Assembly (NCBI GenBank): GCA_963821095.1
Contig: CAWGCJ010000019.1
Span: 1 to 64,000 of the forward strand
Direction: 5' to 3'
Source: CAVPHV01 sp963821095
Lineage (GTDB): Bacteria; Actinomycetota; Acidimicrobiia; Spongiisociales; UBA5794
DNA: 64,000 bases
Of this stretch, positions 9,658-18,071 are shown piece by piece; position 1 is the first letter of the stretch; every line of letters begins with the position of its first letter. Both the position numbers and the translations under genes were made by a program. The notes under the pieces are model-generated. The model was given only the letters and a program-made list of their open reading frames with translations. It was not told the origin of the DNA and did not search any database.

Positions 9658-9663
9658 AGGTTA
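9658..9663 (-). promoter_or_regulatory. TAACCT -10 box of the helicase gene
   Basis: TAACCT on the minus strand is separated by seven bases from the ATG at 9650, the spacing of leaderless actinobacterial messages. It decides the start against the longer frame from 9728. Confidence 0.45.
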
Positions 9664-9828
9664 GGTGGAGCCAAGGACAGATTATTGTCGGGCCGCGAAC
9701 ATCGATCGCTGCGGCGCCTACGCGGCATCTTTGCCGGAGTAGTGGCCAGCCCGTAGCAACAGGGCCGGTCCCAGCGGTAACGATCACGTAGGCGTCACGC
9801 ACATCTCTTGCGATAGGGGAACCGGACA

Positions 9829-10440
9829 ATGAGGAAACGCTTCGCTGTATTTGGAATCTGGACCGTGCTTTTTGTCATGGTCGCCGGCACCGCTGTGGCG
9901 GTCGAGGGCGACATTGGCGACGACGAGTCCCCGGAGGTGATTCGACCGGTCGTCACGCCGGTGTGGGACGACGAGAACGCCGTGGTGATCGTCACCATCG
10001 GCGATGGTGAGACCGATCCTTGCGAGGGTGTGAGCTACGAGCGGGACGAGGCAACCGGGGAACTCACGATCTTCGTCGATGGATCACCCCTCGGCGACGG
10101 CGTCGTGTTGCCGGCCGGCTGCATCGTCCAAGACGGAACCGGCCCGAACGGCCAGCAGAATCACGGCAGCATGGTTTCGGCGGTTGCCAGGAACCTCTCT
10201 CCGCATGACCTCGATGTCCCCAAGGGCTGGATCATGCGGGAAGTCGCCAAGGTCAAGCCGCCCAAGGTCAAGGCTCCAAAGGTGAAGCCGCCCAAGACTG
10301 ATGACCCGGACGACGGCGATGACGACGACGAGTTCGACGACGACGACGACGGACCGAAGAAGCCGAAGAAGGACAAGGCTCCCAAGGTCAAGAAGGAAAA
10401 GAAGCCGAAGAAGCCGAAGAAGGTCAAGAAGGACAAGTAG
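9829..10440 (+). CDS. Secreted protein with Lys/Pro/Asp low-complexity tail
   Basis: 203 residues: a signal peptide (about 1-24, ending AVAV), a compact middle of about 110 residues with two cysteines (DPCEGV and PAGCIV, perhaps a disulfide), then a low-complexity tail. The tail runs from repeated KVKPPKVKAPK through an acidic stretch of Asp to PKKPKK repeats, so it alternates strongly basic and strongly acidic blocks. I do not recognise the middle. The tail may bind cell-wall polymers or DNA, which is inference only. A strong hairpin follows at 10495. Confidence 0.7.
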   Translation: MRKRFAVFGIWTVLFVMVAGTAVAVEGDIGDDESPEVIRPVVTPVWDDENAVVIVTIGDGETDPCEGVSYERDEATGELTIFVDGSPLGDGVVLPAGCIVQDGTGPNGQQNHGSMVSAVARNLSPHDLDVPKGWIMREVAKVKPPKVKAPKVKPPKTDDPDDGDDDDEFDDDDDGPKKPKKDKAPKVKKEKKPKKPKKVKKDK

Positions 10441-10494
10441 GGCAACAGCAGACCGTTGGGTTTCCCTCCCAGGCGGTTCGCCCGCTCCGCAAGA

Positions 10495-10536
10495 CCTGAT
10501 GGGTCCTCGCAATCCCCCCTGCGAGGACCCATCAGG
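10495..10536. terminator. Bidirectional hairpin terminator between convergent genes
   Basis: A perfect 17-bp inverted repeat (CCTGATGGGTCCTCGCA and complement) with an 8-base C-rich loop lies between the plus-strand gene ending at 10440 and the minus-strand protease ending at 10602. Confidence 0.75.
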
Positions 10537-10601
10537 TGCGTCTGGGGTCAGAAAGGGCAGGACTGACCCGCACCGCTCCGCAAGAGCGGAAGACCGTGGA
10601 T

Positions 10602-12224
10602 CTAGGTCGTGCCCGCCATCGCCTTGCGAACCGCCTCGATCCAAATCCCCTCGTTGGCGGGATAGGTTCCGTCCTGCCCCTTGAGCCGAGGCATGTCGGT
10701 TCGTCCGGCGTGATGGACGCCAATGACGTCCCAATCCCGGTTGAATACCGGGCTACCCGAACTGCCGTGTTCGGTCGGCGCCCGGTAGTGGAGTACCCGG
10801 TCGTCGTAGTCGAGCAGCACGTTGTCGTCGATCGAGTAGGACAACTCGCGACCCTGCGGGTGGCCGATGACGTAGACCCGCTGCTTCCCGTCGAGGCGGG
10901 GGCGTGCCTTGGTCACACCACACGGCTCGAGGGATGCGACCGGTTCGGCCAGCGCGATGACGGTGGTGTCGAGTTGCCGGGGCGGTGAGGACCACAGAAT
11001 CCGATGGGGGTGGAACGTCGGTGCTGCGCCCCCGTCATCGGCGAGGACCTGGAAGGTGATCTCGGCCTGGTCGGGAGTCAGCGTGTCATCGGTGCTGGGG
11101 TCGTCGGCGATGACGTGGCTATTGGTGACCAGGACGGCGGTTGTGTCGCCGCTGCCGATCAGGTCGCCGCGTTCGACCAGAAAGCCGGTGCCGACGGGGC
11201 GGCCACTCGAATGGGCGATGTGGGCCACGGCGCGGCTGCGTGCCATACCGCGCTGGTACCACGAGTGGGTCACCATTCCGGTTCCGCCGAGGACCTTCTC
11301 GAACGCTGAGTCGGGCATGGCGCTGTCGGCGGCAACGTCGGCGGGGGCCAATTCGAGCCGGACCCCCTCCGAGCGTTGCAGCATCTGGGCCCGCAGCATC
11401 GGCAGGATGCGCCTGCCCGGTTCCGAGGCGCTGTCGAGTTGCCACACCTCGATGAACTGGCGCAGGGTGCTGGCGAGTTCGAAGGCGTCGGCCTGGGGGT
11501 CGGCGGTGTAGCGCTGCGCCCACAGGACCGCGGCGTCGTGACGTCCGAGAACCAGACAGGCTTCCGTGGCGAGGGCGGCGTCCCACGGGTCGGCGGGTCG
11601 GTACGGGTCCTCGAGGTGCGTCTCGGCAGCGGCGAGTACCTCCGTTGCCACGATGGCGGGATCGGGGAAGCCTCCGATTCGGATGCCTTCGCGCTCGGCC
11701 CGCATCACGAGGGCTGCCGCATTGATTCCGTGCCAGGCGCACCCTTCGGGATCGCCCTCGTAGGCGCCGGCATAGGGGGTAATCGCGTCGATGAATTGTG
11801 TAGTGCGGTGGGGTCCACTGGTCTCCCCGGAGATCACCAGCATCTGCTTGGCGGCGCGCCCGAGCAGCCCCTGGGCCTCGAGCAGTTCTTGTGGGGTCGG
11901 CGCTCCGCGCAGCACATCGTTGAGGAGTGGCTCGGCGGCCGATGGCATCCCGAGCTCGATCAGAGCCTGGGCATACTCGCAGCGCACGAAGGGGGCTTGC
12001 TGGCCTGATTGCAGGAGTCCCTCGGCGACGACCGTCATGGTGCGGAAGAACCGTTTGCGCCGCAGCTGGCGTAGCACCCGCATGGCCTCGCGGGCCGGGT
12101 ACGCCTGATCCGTTGACCGCAGGTGGTCGAGCAGCTCGTCGCACAGCCTGGCCGCCTCGGGTCCGTTGTAGCTCTCCACCGCAGCGGCGAGGTCGTAGTT
12201 GAAGGCGGCTGGGTCCCAGGTCAC
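10602..12224 (-). CDS. Trypsin-like serine protease with N-terminal TRAFs-binding/TPR-like domain
   Basis: 540 residues from a GTG start nine bases after the hydrolase stop, so translation is coupled. Residues 1-about 290 are helical and match the bacterial TRAFs-binding (DUF4071) pattern: RVLRQLRRKRFF, the CEYAQALIELG helix pair and the WHGINAAALVMRAEREG signature. Residues about 330-535 are a trypsin-fold protease with His370 (TNSHVI), Asp419 (LDTTVIAL) and Ser489 (GSSGSPVF) all present, so it should be active. No signal peptide is seen, so it should act in the cytoplasm, unlike DegP/HtrA proteins. TPR-protease fusions of this kind are known as effectors of NTP-dependent conflict systems. 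Its partner genes here are an alpha/beta hydrolase, a SLOG protein and a lipase. Confidence 0.85.
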   Translation of the reverse strand: MTWDPAAFNYDLAAAVESYNGPEAARLCDELLDHLRSTDQAYPAREAMRVLRQLRRKRFFRTMTVVAEGLLQSGQQAPFVRCEYAQALIELGMPSAAEPLLNDVLRGAPTPQELLEAQGLLGRAAKQMLVISGETSGPHRTTQFIDAITPYAGAYEGDPEGCAWHGINAAALVMRAEREGIRIGGFPDPAIVATEVLAAAETHLEDPYRPADPWDAALATEACLVLGRHDAAVLWAQRYTADPQADAFELASTLRQFIEVWQLDSASEPGRRILPMLRAQMLQRSEGVRLELAPADVAADSAMPDSAFEKVLGGTGMVTHSWYQRGMARSRAVAHIAHSSGRPVGTGFLVERGDLIGSGDTTAVLVTNSHVIADDPSTDDTLTPDQAEITFQVLADDGGAAPTFHPHRILWSSPPRQLDTTVIALAEPVASLEPCGVTKARPRLDGKQRVYVIGHPQGRELSYSIDDNVLLDYDDRVLHYRAPTEHGSSGSPVFNRDWDVIGVHHAGRTDMPRLKGQDGTYPANEGIWIEAVRKAMAGTT

Positions 12225-12233
12225 TGCCGCGCC

Positions 12234-13154
12234 TCAGTCGGCTTCGTCGAGCAACGCGGCCAACGTGGCGCGCAACTTGGGTCCGTGGAGGTACTTGGCG
12301 ATGTCGTGTCGCCACGTGCCCCAGTTCTGTTCGTTGAGATCGACCACCTGCTCGAGTCCAGCCTTGCGATAGGTGTACTTGAGGTGGGGAGACATGCCGA
12401 CGACGGGATCGAGCCGGTCGTAGACATTGATCCACTCGCCGCTCAAACGCTCGGAGGGGTAGCCATCGTTGCGAGTCCATCCCGGTTGGAGTTCGTCGGG
12501 AATCTCGTCACGTCCCAACGGGCTGCCGACGGTCACCAGGGCGTCGACCGATGGGCAGTCGCCCACCCGCTTGAGGCAGTCGTAGGCGATGACGGTGCCC
12601 ATCGAATGGCTGACAACGACGTGGGGCCCCTCGGCCTCGGCTCCCTGCTGAAGCGCCATGACCATTCGATTGCGGATCTCGCTCTGGACCGCATACTCGA
12701 CGTCGGGACGGGGGCGGTGTGAGCTGTCGAACAGATAGTGGTGCACATCGCGCAGCAGCGTCCGCATCAGGCGGTTCTTGAGCCCTCGCGGCAGCGGGAC
12801 CCGCTCGAGATCGTCGTCGGCGGAGGGGCCCGGGTCGCCGATGTCGTCGCTTTCATCGTCCATCCCGAGTGACGTAGCAAAGCGGTTGGCCCAATCCTGC
12901 TCATCGGGCGAACCACCGTCGCGGAATGAAACGTCGACGCCGGCCCCGAGTTGTGGGAGGTCGCTGGTGCTCTCCAGCGATGCCTCCTCAGGCTCCGGAT
13001 ACATGACATCGGCCCAGTAGACCATTGATGACGTGATGCCGCGCGTGCCCAGATCCAACCCCCCGGCATCGGCGAGTGAGCGCTCCCAAGCGTCAAGCAA
13101 GGCGTCGGGTGGGAGCTTGTTGCCGATTCCATGGACGAACGTCACATGACCCAC
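12234..13154 (-). CDS. Cytoplasmic alpha/beta hydrolase (lipase/esterase-like)
   Basis: 306 residues. VTFVHGIGNK at the N-terminus gives the oxyanion-hole HGxG motif and VVVSHSMGTVIAYD carries the nucleophile Ser184 in a GxSxG-like elbow (first Gly replaced by Ser). A likely acid and His lie in NVYDRLDPV and WGTWRHDIAKYL. An insertion rich in acidic residues (about 55-120) separates the first strand from the core. No signal peptide. The GTG start at 13154 sits six bases behind a TATGTT -10 box, implying a leaderless message, and the stop is nine bases from the protease start. The substrate is unknown; related hydrolases occur as effectors in bacterial defence loci. Confidence 0.8.
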   Translation of the reverse strand: MGHVTFVHGIGNKLPPDALLDAWERSLADAGGLDLGTRGITSSMVYWADVMYPEPEEASLESTSDLPQLGAGVDVSFRDGGSPDEQDWANRFATSLGMDDESDDIGDPGPSADDDLERVPLPRGLKNRLMRTLLRDVHHYLFDSSHRPRPDVEYAVQSEIRNRMVMALQQGAEAEGPHVVVSHSMGTVIAYDCLKRVGDCPSVDALVTVGSPLGRDEIPDELQPGWTRNDGYPSERLSGEWINVYDRLDPVVGMSPHLKYTYRKAGLEQVVDLNEQNWGTWRHDIAKYLHGPKLRATLAALLDEAD

Positions 13155-13225
13155 CCGATCAACATAGCGCCGACCGAGGCGACTGAGGAGGGGTCAATCC
13201 GCCCGGATTGCGGTATAACGGGTAG
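13155..13225. promoter_or_regulatory. Divergent leaderless promoters of the hydrolase-protease operon and the SLOG gene
   Basis: In 71 bases there is TATGTT on the minus strand (13166-13161), six bases from the hydrolase GTG, and TATAAC on the plus strand (13214-13219), six bases from the SLOG GTG. Both transcripts therefore probably begin at or next to their start codons, and the two sides are placed for shared control. Confidence 0.55.
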
Positions 13226-13810
13226 GTGGACGGTCTGCGGATCTCGATTGGTGTCACCGGGCATCGCTGGCTCGAGGAGCCGCCGGGATTGCGCGAACGC
13301 GTCGGTGAGGTAATGCGGCGCATCGCCGAGCCGACGCTTGGTGGGGTGCGCCAGATCGAAGTGGTGTCACCACTCGCGGAAGGCACCGACCGGCTGGTTG
13401 CCGAGGAAGCCATCGCCGTCGGCGCCGAACTCACCTGTCCGCTGCCTCTTCCCAGTGATGACTATGAGCGGGACTTCTCGTCGGCGAAGTCGATTGTGGC
13501 CTTCCGGAGGCTGGTGGCCGAAGCAAGAGAAGTGGCCGTCGTCGGTGAAGCCGGATCGACGCCGGACGAGCGCAATGCCGCCTATGTCGCCGCCGGTCGA
13601 GAGATGTTGGTACGTGCCGATCTGCTGGTCGCGGTATGGGACGGCCTTCCGTCTCGCGGCGAGGGCGGTACCGCCCAAATCGTGGCCGAGGCTCAGGCTC
13701 ACGAAATCCCGGTGGTGTGGATCCAGGCCGACGCACCGCATGTCGTCGGCCTGCTACCTGCCGTGGCAGGCGAGTCATGGCAAGCTCAGTTGGATGCCGT
13801 TCTCGGCTGA
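13226..13810 (+). CDS. SLOG-superfamily (LOG/DprA-like) nucleotide-binding protein
   Basis: 194 residues, a single Rossmann-like domain. The family signatures are in order: GVTGHR (9-14), SPLAEGTDRLVAEEAI, PLPSDDYERDF, then RADLLVAVWDG and GEGGTAQIVAEA near the end. This is the SLOG plan, related to LOG and DprA folds, used as a sensor or processor of nucleotides in signalling and conflict systems. In many homologues the domain is followed by a membrane-bound effector region, which is absent here, so partners must be separate proteins, plausibly the neighbouring hydrolases and protease. The GTG start lies six bases behind TATAAC. The gene is convergent with the lipase (18-base gap). Confidence 0.8.
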   Translation: MDGLRISIGVTGHRWLEEPPGLRERVGEVMRRIAEPTLGGVRQIEVVSPLAEGTDRLVAEEAIAVGAELTCPLPLPSDDYERDFSSAKSIVAFRRLVAEAREVAVVGEAGSTPDERNAAYVAAGREMLVRADLLVAVWDGLPSRGEGGTAQIVAEAQAHEIPVVWIQADAPHVVGLLPAVAGESWQAQLDAVLG

Positions 13811-13828
13811 GGCCGTCGCCTCCCCGCC

Positions 13829-15259
13829 TCAGCGCAACGGGCTGACGAAATCGACCAAGCCCATATCGTCGAGATCAAGCATTTCGAGATAGGCCTCCAT
13901 GTGCTGATAGGCCGCCTGTTCGAAGTAGAGCCTCCGTTCTGGGTCGACCTCGCCCTTGAGGATCGTCACGTGCTTGCCGATGTGCCGGTAGTCGAGAGGA
14001 GCCACGTCGTTGATAACCGTCTTGGCGAGCAGGTCGAGGCTCCGAATCCGATGCACCGGTGCCGGATACAGGTCGGGCAGGTCATCGATGAAGAGACCCT
14101 TGGCTCGCGGGGATGGTCGCGTCATCCAAGCGTGCGGCACCATGTCGAGGGCGTTGGCGATTCGGTGACAGTTGGCGCCGATGACCCGGTCGGAGAGATC
14201 GGCAAAGGCCGCGTTGCCCGCCGCGGGTCCCGCATAGGCGTAGCAGTGGACGGTGGCTCGCTCCTCAGGGTCCCAGCGTGCCGAGCGGCGGACATCCTCA
14301 GAGCCTTGGCACTGTGCCAACGCCAACGCCAGGGTGGGAGCAAGCGCCCCGCCCTTGCTGTGACCGGTCACCACCACTTCGACGGGGCCGGAGGCTTCGG
14401 CGACCGCGGCTTTGAGGAATTGGAGCAGGGTGGCGCCCGGCGCCAGCCTGGTGCGGAGCCTGAAGGTGCCTTCCATCAGCCGCAGCAACTCGCGGTGGGC
14501 GTTGTCGTCGAGCCGGCCTTCGGCGTCGACCAGGCGCCGGCGGATCCTCCGAGCCGTTGTTGAGTTGTGGAGTGCAAGGAGAGCATCGACCCGCTTTTCC
14601 GGGTCACGACTCACCGCCTGTTCGCGCAGGTGCTTGAGTTCGCGCAGGTCGGCCCTGAGCCTGAATCGCAACCGGCGCAGCGCCTCGGCCGCCAGGCCGC
14701 CAAACGGTCGCAGGATGAACCGAGTGGTGCGTCGCACGGTGTCGCCAATGTCCTCGTCGGCCAGGCGCCAGATGCGCGCAACCGGCCCGGGGCGGGGGCC
14801 CGTGGCGTGCATGTGGAGCAGGACGTTGAGTCCAAGTGCGGTGCTGAGCGAGATGGCGGCGCCCCTGCGCTCGGCTGGTGGACCGAACTCCCACGGTGAC
14901 AGGACGCCGGTCCACAGGTCGCCGAGGAGCCAATCGGATGCCGACACGGGGTTGGTGCCGCGAACGACGACGGCATAGCGATCGGGGATACGGCGGTCGC
15001 GTGCTAGGTACATGACGTTCTCGTCGAATGTGGTGAACGGGGCCCGATAGGCGGCCGGTCCCCATACGAGTTCCCAGTTCTCGCCGAGCGCCTCGAGTGT
15101 GGCGAGGCCGTCCTCGACGGCGCCATGGAGTCGGGCGAGTTGGACCTCGCCGGGGCGAAGGCTGTGGTAGGCCCGGTAGGAGAGCATCGCCAGCACGAGC
15201 ATTTCCTGCGTGGCGGTAGCGACGGGCTTCGAGGTCATGGTCGATGCAGCGCGTGCCAT
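13829..15259 (-). CDS. Class-3 lipase family protein
   Basis: 476 residues. The start at 15259 has AGGGG five bases upstream. An N-terminal region (RYAVVVRGTNPVSASDW) matches the first strand and oxyanion region of Lipase_3 proteins. A long basic helical insertion (about 170-265, LRRLRFRLRADLRELKHLRE) follows, then the nucleophile elbow VVVTGHSKGGALAP (Ser301) and YAYAGPAAGNAAFADL with NALDMVPHAW, the region expected to hold the acid and later His. No signal peptide, which is unusual for a lipase and suggests action on the cell's own lipids or an intracellular ester. It is placed next to the SLOG gene and the protease operon, so it may be a fourth member of that system. Confidence 0.8.
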   Translation of the reverse strand: MARAASTMTSKPVATATQEMLVLAMLSYRAYHSLRPGEVQLARLHGAVEDGLATLEALGENWELVWGPAAYRAPFTTFDENVMYLARDRRIPDRYAVVVRGTNPVSASDWLLGDLWTGVLSPWEFGPPAERRGAAISLSTALGLNVLLHMHATGPRPGPVARIWRLADEDIGDTVRRTTRFILRPFGGLAAEALRRLRFRLRADLRELKHLREQAVSRDPEKRVDALLALHNSTTARRIRRRLVDAEGRLDDNAHRELLRLMEGTFRLRTRLAPGATLLQFLKAAVAEASGPVEVVVTGHSKGGALAPTLALALAQCQGSEDVRRSARWDPEERATVHCYAYAGPAAGNAAFADLSDRVIGANCHRIANALDMVPHAWMTRPSPRAKGLFIDDLPDLYPAPVHRIRSLDLLAKTVINDVAPLDYRHIGKHVTILKGEVDPERRLYFEQAAYQHMEAYLEMLDLDDMGLVDFVSPLR

Positions 15260-15433
15260 GGGGTCCCCTTTGGTGAGGCGGTGGGTTCCGTGAGCGAACT
15301 GTTGCTCCCACCGTGCGGCGCGACATTGATTGCGGCAAGGGGAAAAGGACCCAAGCCCGTGGCGCTGCCTTTCTGTTGTGGCGTAGTAGAAGCGCCGCGA
15401 TTTCTCGCACCCTGGCCACGTTGGCAGGGGCTT

Positions 15434-15931
15434 CTAGACGAGGTCGACGATCTCCGGTGCGTGGCCGGTTGCCTCGAGGAAGCGGACGAGGTCGTCAGTG
15501 TCGATGCCGGTCGTCTGGGCGTTGTCGAGCGGGTGGAAATTGAGACGATCACCGTCGAGCAACCCGCGGTCGAGGAACACCCGAACCTCGGCGGTGTCGT
15601 CGTTGATGACTGCAAACGGTGAAACGGCGCCGGGAATGACCCCGAGGTACGTCATCAGACGGTCCGGGCTGCCGAACGAAAGGCGGCCAATCCCAAGCTG
15701 ATCACCGAGACCCTTGAGGTTGATGGCGCGGTCCTCGAGCGCGACCAGCAAGAACATCTGCGACTTCTTGTTGCGGAGAAAGAGGTTCTTGCTGTGTGCT
15801 CCCGGCAGTGTCCCGCGCAGTTCTTTGGCCTGTTCGACGGTGAACACCGGCGGGTGTGAAACGGTCTCTGTCTCGATTCCGAGATCATCGAGGAGGGCGA
15901 AGAGTTGCTGCGGAGTCTTCGGTTCGGTCAT
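15434..15931 (-). CDS. YbaK/ProX-type aminoacyl-tRNA deacylase
   Basis: 165 residues, a single YbaK/ProRS-associated domain. FTVEQAKELRGTLPGAHSKN near residue 30 contains the HSKNLFLR motif with the conserved Lys of trans-editing domains, and SFGSPDRLMTYLGVIPGAVSP carries the GxxPGxVSP loop. These proteins hydrolyse mischarged tRNA, typically Ala- or Cys-tRNA(Pro). It is the ProX (PrdX-like) group rather than short YbaK, judged by length and the HSKNLFLR motif. It lies 39 bases after the DUF5667 gene on the same strand, but no functional link is obvious. Confidence 0.85.
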   Translation of the reverse strand: MTEPKTPQQLFALLDDLGIETETVSHPPVFTVEQAKELRGTLPGAHSKNLFLRNKKSQMFLLVALEDRAINLKGLGDQLGIGRLSFGSPDRLMTYLGVIPGAVSPFAVINDDTAEVRVFLDRGLLDGDRLNFHPLDNAQTTGIDTDDLVRFLEATGHAPEIVDLV

Positions 15932-15970
15932 GAGCCGGACGCTAGCGCGAGGTCACCGAAGGTGGGGGCG

Positions 15971-16825
15971 TCAGGGCCTTCCCTGGCCCTGGCCGTCGCC
16001 CGAGCCGGATCCGTCACCTTGGCCGACGGCGCTGCCTTGGCTGCCGTTGCCCTGGTCGCCGCCGCCGCTGCCATCACCGGACTGTGGAGGATCTGTGCTC
16101 GGTGAGCCTGGTCCGTCGCCGTTGCCCGGCGGGTCCTCGTCGGGGCCGGTGTTGCCGTCACGATCACGATCTCGATCACGGATCCGATCGAGGTCGGCGT
16201 CCTCGGGAGGCTCGCCTGGGCCCGAGCCGGGAGCGCCGTCCGACCCGGTGGAGTCGGGATTGCCGGCTCCGGGGCCGGGGCCGATGACAGGCCCGGGACC
16301 GATGACGGGGCCGCTCGAGTCGGATGAGGATCCGAACCCGCCCCTGATTCGCTGCCGAGTACGCAATCGAATCCGGTTCTGGGCTTGATCCAAACGGGGA
16401 CCGAGCTCTCCCGGATCATCGAGCACTGTCACTGCCACGACGGCTCGATCCGCGGTATCCGCGATGAGTTCGTCGTCTGCGTTGCGGTCGAGCAGTACCT
16501 CGAGTTCTTCGACGCGGTGTGTTGCGGCGAGGTCATGGTCGACCCAGCCGCGCATGCGTTCCGTGACCTGTTTGACGGGATAGAGGCCCTCGCCCGGGAC
16601 CGAACTCTCGGCTGCCACCGCCGCCCCTACCGGAACCACCACGATGGTGAGGGTGGCAAGCGCGGTGGCGAAGCGGCGGCGGAAGCCGAGGCGGGTCGGG
16701 ACTGCGGTGGTCGGCGCAGCCCGCAGCGCCTCGCCCATCTGGGCGAGATGGCGCTCCCGGACCCCCTCGTCGATCTCGGTGCGGTAGGCGGCCAATCTCT
16801 GCATTGGGTCGTTGGTTGGTGTCAT
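15971..16825 (-). CDS. DUF5667-type membrane protein, probable anti-sigma partner of the upstream ECF factor
   Basis: 284 residues. A cytoplasmic N-terminus of about 50 residues precedes one membrane segment (FATALATLTIVVVPVGAAVA, about 52-71). Just outside is SSVPGEGLYPVKQVTERM, the Pro-Gly-x-x-Leu-Tyr-Pro-x-Lys signature of DUF5667, then a helical pair and a long tail of Gly, Pro, Asp and Ser (about 180-284) with RDRDRDRD. It overlaps the sigma gene by four bases. Such pairs, an ECF factor followed by a one-TM protein, usually work as sigma and anti-sigma, although no zinc-binding anti-sigma motif is visible. That role is inferred from position. Confidence 0.75.
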   Translation of the reverse strand: MTPTNDPMQRLAAYRTEIDEGVRERHLAQMGEALRAAPTTAVPTRLGFRRRFATALATLTIVVVPVGAAVAAESSVPGEGLYPVKQVTERMRGWVDHDLAATHRVEELEVLLDRNADDELIADTADRAVVAVTVLDDPGELGPRLDQAQNRIRLRTRQRIRGGFGSSSDSSGPVIGPGPVIGPGPGAGNPDSTGSDGAPGSGPGEPPEDADLDRIRDRDRDRDGNTGPDEDPPGNGDGPGSPSTDPPQSGDGSGGGDQGNGSQGSAVGQGDGSGSGDGQGQGRP

Positions 16826-17370
16826 TGCCCATCCTCCGACTCTGCAAGAAGGTTGCGCAGCCGGCGTTCGGCGCGGGCAGTCGCGGCGTATACCGCGGTG
16901 CGATTGCTGCCGACAACGGTCGCCGCTTCCTCACCGTCGAGGCCGACGACATGGCGTAGCACCAACAGGGTCTGCTGGCGGGGAGTCAACTGCGCCATGG
17001 CATCGGCCAGAACCGGGTCGGTGTCGATCGTGCCGTGCGGGGACGACTCGACACCGACCTCAGGCATGGTTGCCGTGGGATCTTCCGGCCGACGGGCTCG
17101 ACGACGAATCTCGTCGAGGCACGTGAACCGAATGCTGCGGAACAGCCAGGCTCGTAGCGACCGACCATCACCCTTGATCTTGGGTGCGGCCTGAACCAGT
17201 TCGAGAAAGGCTTGCTGGACGGCATCCTCGGCGAAACGTTGGTCCCGCACCATGCCGTTGGCGAAGGAAGCCAGCACATTGGCAGTCTGGTGGTATGCCG
17301 TGGCGAAGGCCGCTTCATTGCCGATTCGGATGCCGTCCATGATCTCGTCCAGTTCTGGGTAGTCACTCAC
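16822..17370 (-). CDS. ECF-family RNA polymerase sigma factor
   Basis: 182 residues from a GTG start. Region 2 covers about 15-95 (AFATAYHQTANVLASFANGM, AEDAVQQAFLELV, RAWLFRSIRFTCLDEIRRRA), region 4 covers about 120-175 with LTPRQQTLLVLRHVVGLDG and a helix-turn-helix EEAATVVGSNRTAVYAATAR. Regions 1 and 3 are absent, as in all ECF factors. It lies 22 bases after the repeat-protein gene and overlaps the DUF5667 gene (ATGA), so the three are probably one transcript. The regulon is unknown; the repeat exoprotein upstream could be a target. Confidence 0.88.
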   Translation of the reverse strand: MSDYPELDEIMDGIRIGNEAAFATAYHQTANVLASFANGMVRDQRFAEDAVQQAFLELVQAAPKIKGDGRSLRAWLFRSIRFTCLDEIRRRARRPEDPTATMPEVGVESSPHGTIDTDPVLADAMAQLTPRQQTLLVLRHVVGLDGEEAATVVGSNRTAVYAATARAERRLRNLLAESEDGQ

Positions 17371-17391
17371 CCCCGACCATCCCGATGCTCC

Positions 17392-17970
17392 CTACGCGAG
17401 GAACGTGTTCGCCTCGGGGTTTCGGTAGAGGGACTGCCACATGTAGCGGAGTGCCACGTGCATGCTCTCGGCGTCGGCCCAACAGTCTCCATCTCCGAGA
17501 TGCTGCCACAACTGCTGGCGCATCTGTTCACGACGCTGTTTGCGGGTCTGGTCTTGTTCGCATTCGGCGGAGGGGTCTTCGCATTCTTCGGCGTGTTCGC
17601 GAATGCGCTTGCGTTCCTGTTCGCGCTCCTGCGCGGGGTCGTCGGCGTCGCCGTCGGATGGGCCGTTGGGGCCGTTCGGTCCGGTGGCGTCGTCGGATGG
17701 GCCGTTGGGGCCGTTCGGTCCGGTGGCGTCGTCGGATGGGCCGTTGGGGCCGTTCGGTCCGGTGGCGTCGTCGGATGGGCCGTTGGGGCCGTTCGGTCCG
17801 GTGGCTTGGTCGCCGCCGCCCTGCTCGCGCTCTTGCTCGCGTTCCTGCTCCTGCCCGGTTGCCGGGCCGTTTCCGTTCTGGTTGCCGTCGCCGGGGTCGG
17901 CGCTCACCGCGGTGGCCGTCATCAAGCCGAAGATCAGGGCTACGGCGGTGAGAAGTGCAAAGCGTCTCAT
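17392..17970 (-). CDS. Secreted tandem-repeat protein, unknown function
   Basis: 192 residues with a signal peptide (about 1-25, ending TAVSADP). It has Glu/Gln/Arg-rich flanks (QEQEREQEREQ) around four copies of a 13-residue repeat (TGPNGPNGPSDDA), then a charged helical stretch (ERKRIREHAEEC) and a C-terminal region of about 70 residues with three cysteines and several Trp. The repeat is encoded by a 39-bp unit. The collagen-like Gly-Pro-Asn pattern suggests an extended surface linker. It is first in the ECF sigma transcript. Confidence 0.75.
   Translation of the reverse strand: MRRFALLTAVALIFGLMTATAVSADPGDGNQNGNGPATGQEQEREQEREQGGGDQATGPNGPNGPSDDATGPNGPNGPSDDATGPNGPNGPSDDATGPNGPNGPSDGDADDPAQEREQERKRIREHAEECEDPSAECEQDQTRKQRREQMRQQLWQHLGDGDCWADAESMHVALRYMWQSLYRNPEANTFLA
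17654..17809. repeat. Four tandem copies of a 39-bp unit inside a coding region
   Basis: Four copies of a 39-bp unit begin at about 17654, 17693, 17732 and 17771; the first and last have slightly different borders. The unit is 13 codons, so copy-number change keeps the frame. Expected to vary between strains by slippage. Confidence 0.9.
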
Positions 17971-18057
17971 ACTGGGTCCTCCTGGTTGACTGAGGTTCCA
18001 ATGGGAGAGACGCCGCGGCCTCGAGAGATTCGACGGTCAATCGAGAATATCTTCGGG

Positions 18058-18063
18058 TACGCT
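18058..18063 (+). promoter_or_regulatory. TACGCT -10 box of the thioesterase gene
   Basis: TACGCT ends eight bases before the GTG at 18072, consistent with a leaderless message, and helps fix that start. Confidence 0.4.
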
Positions 18064-18071
18064 CACGTTCC

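Noticed and set aside
17654..17809. Short regular repeats as a possible CRISPR array
   Set aside because: Direct tandem repeats with no spacers, in frame inside a gene.
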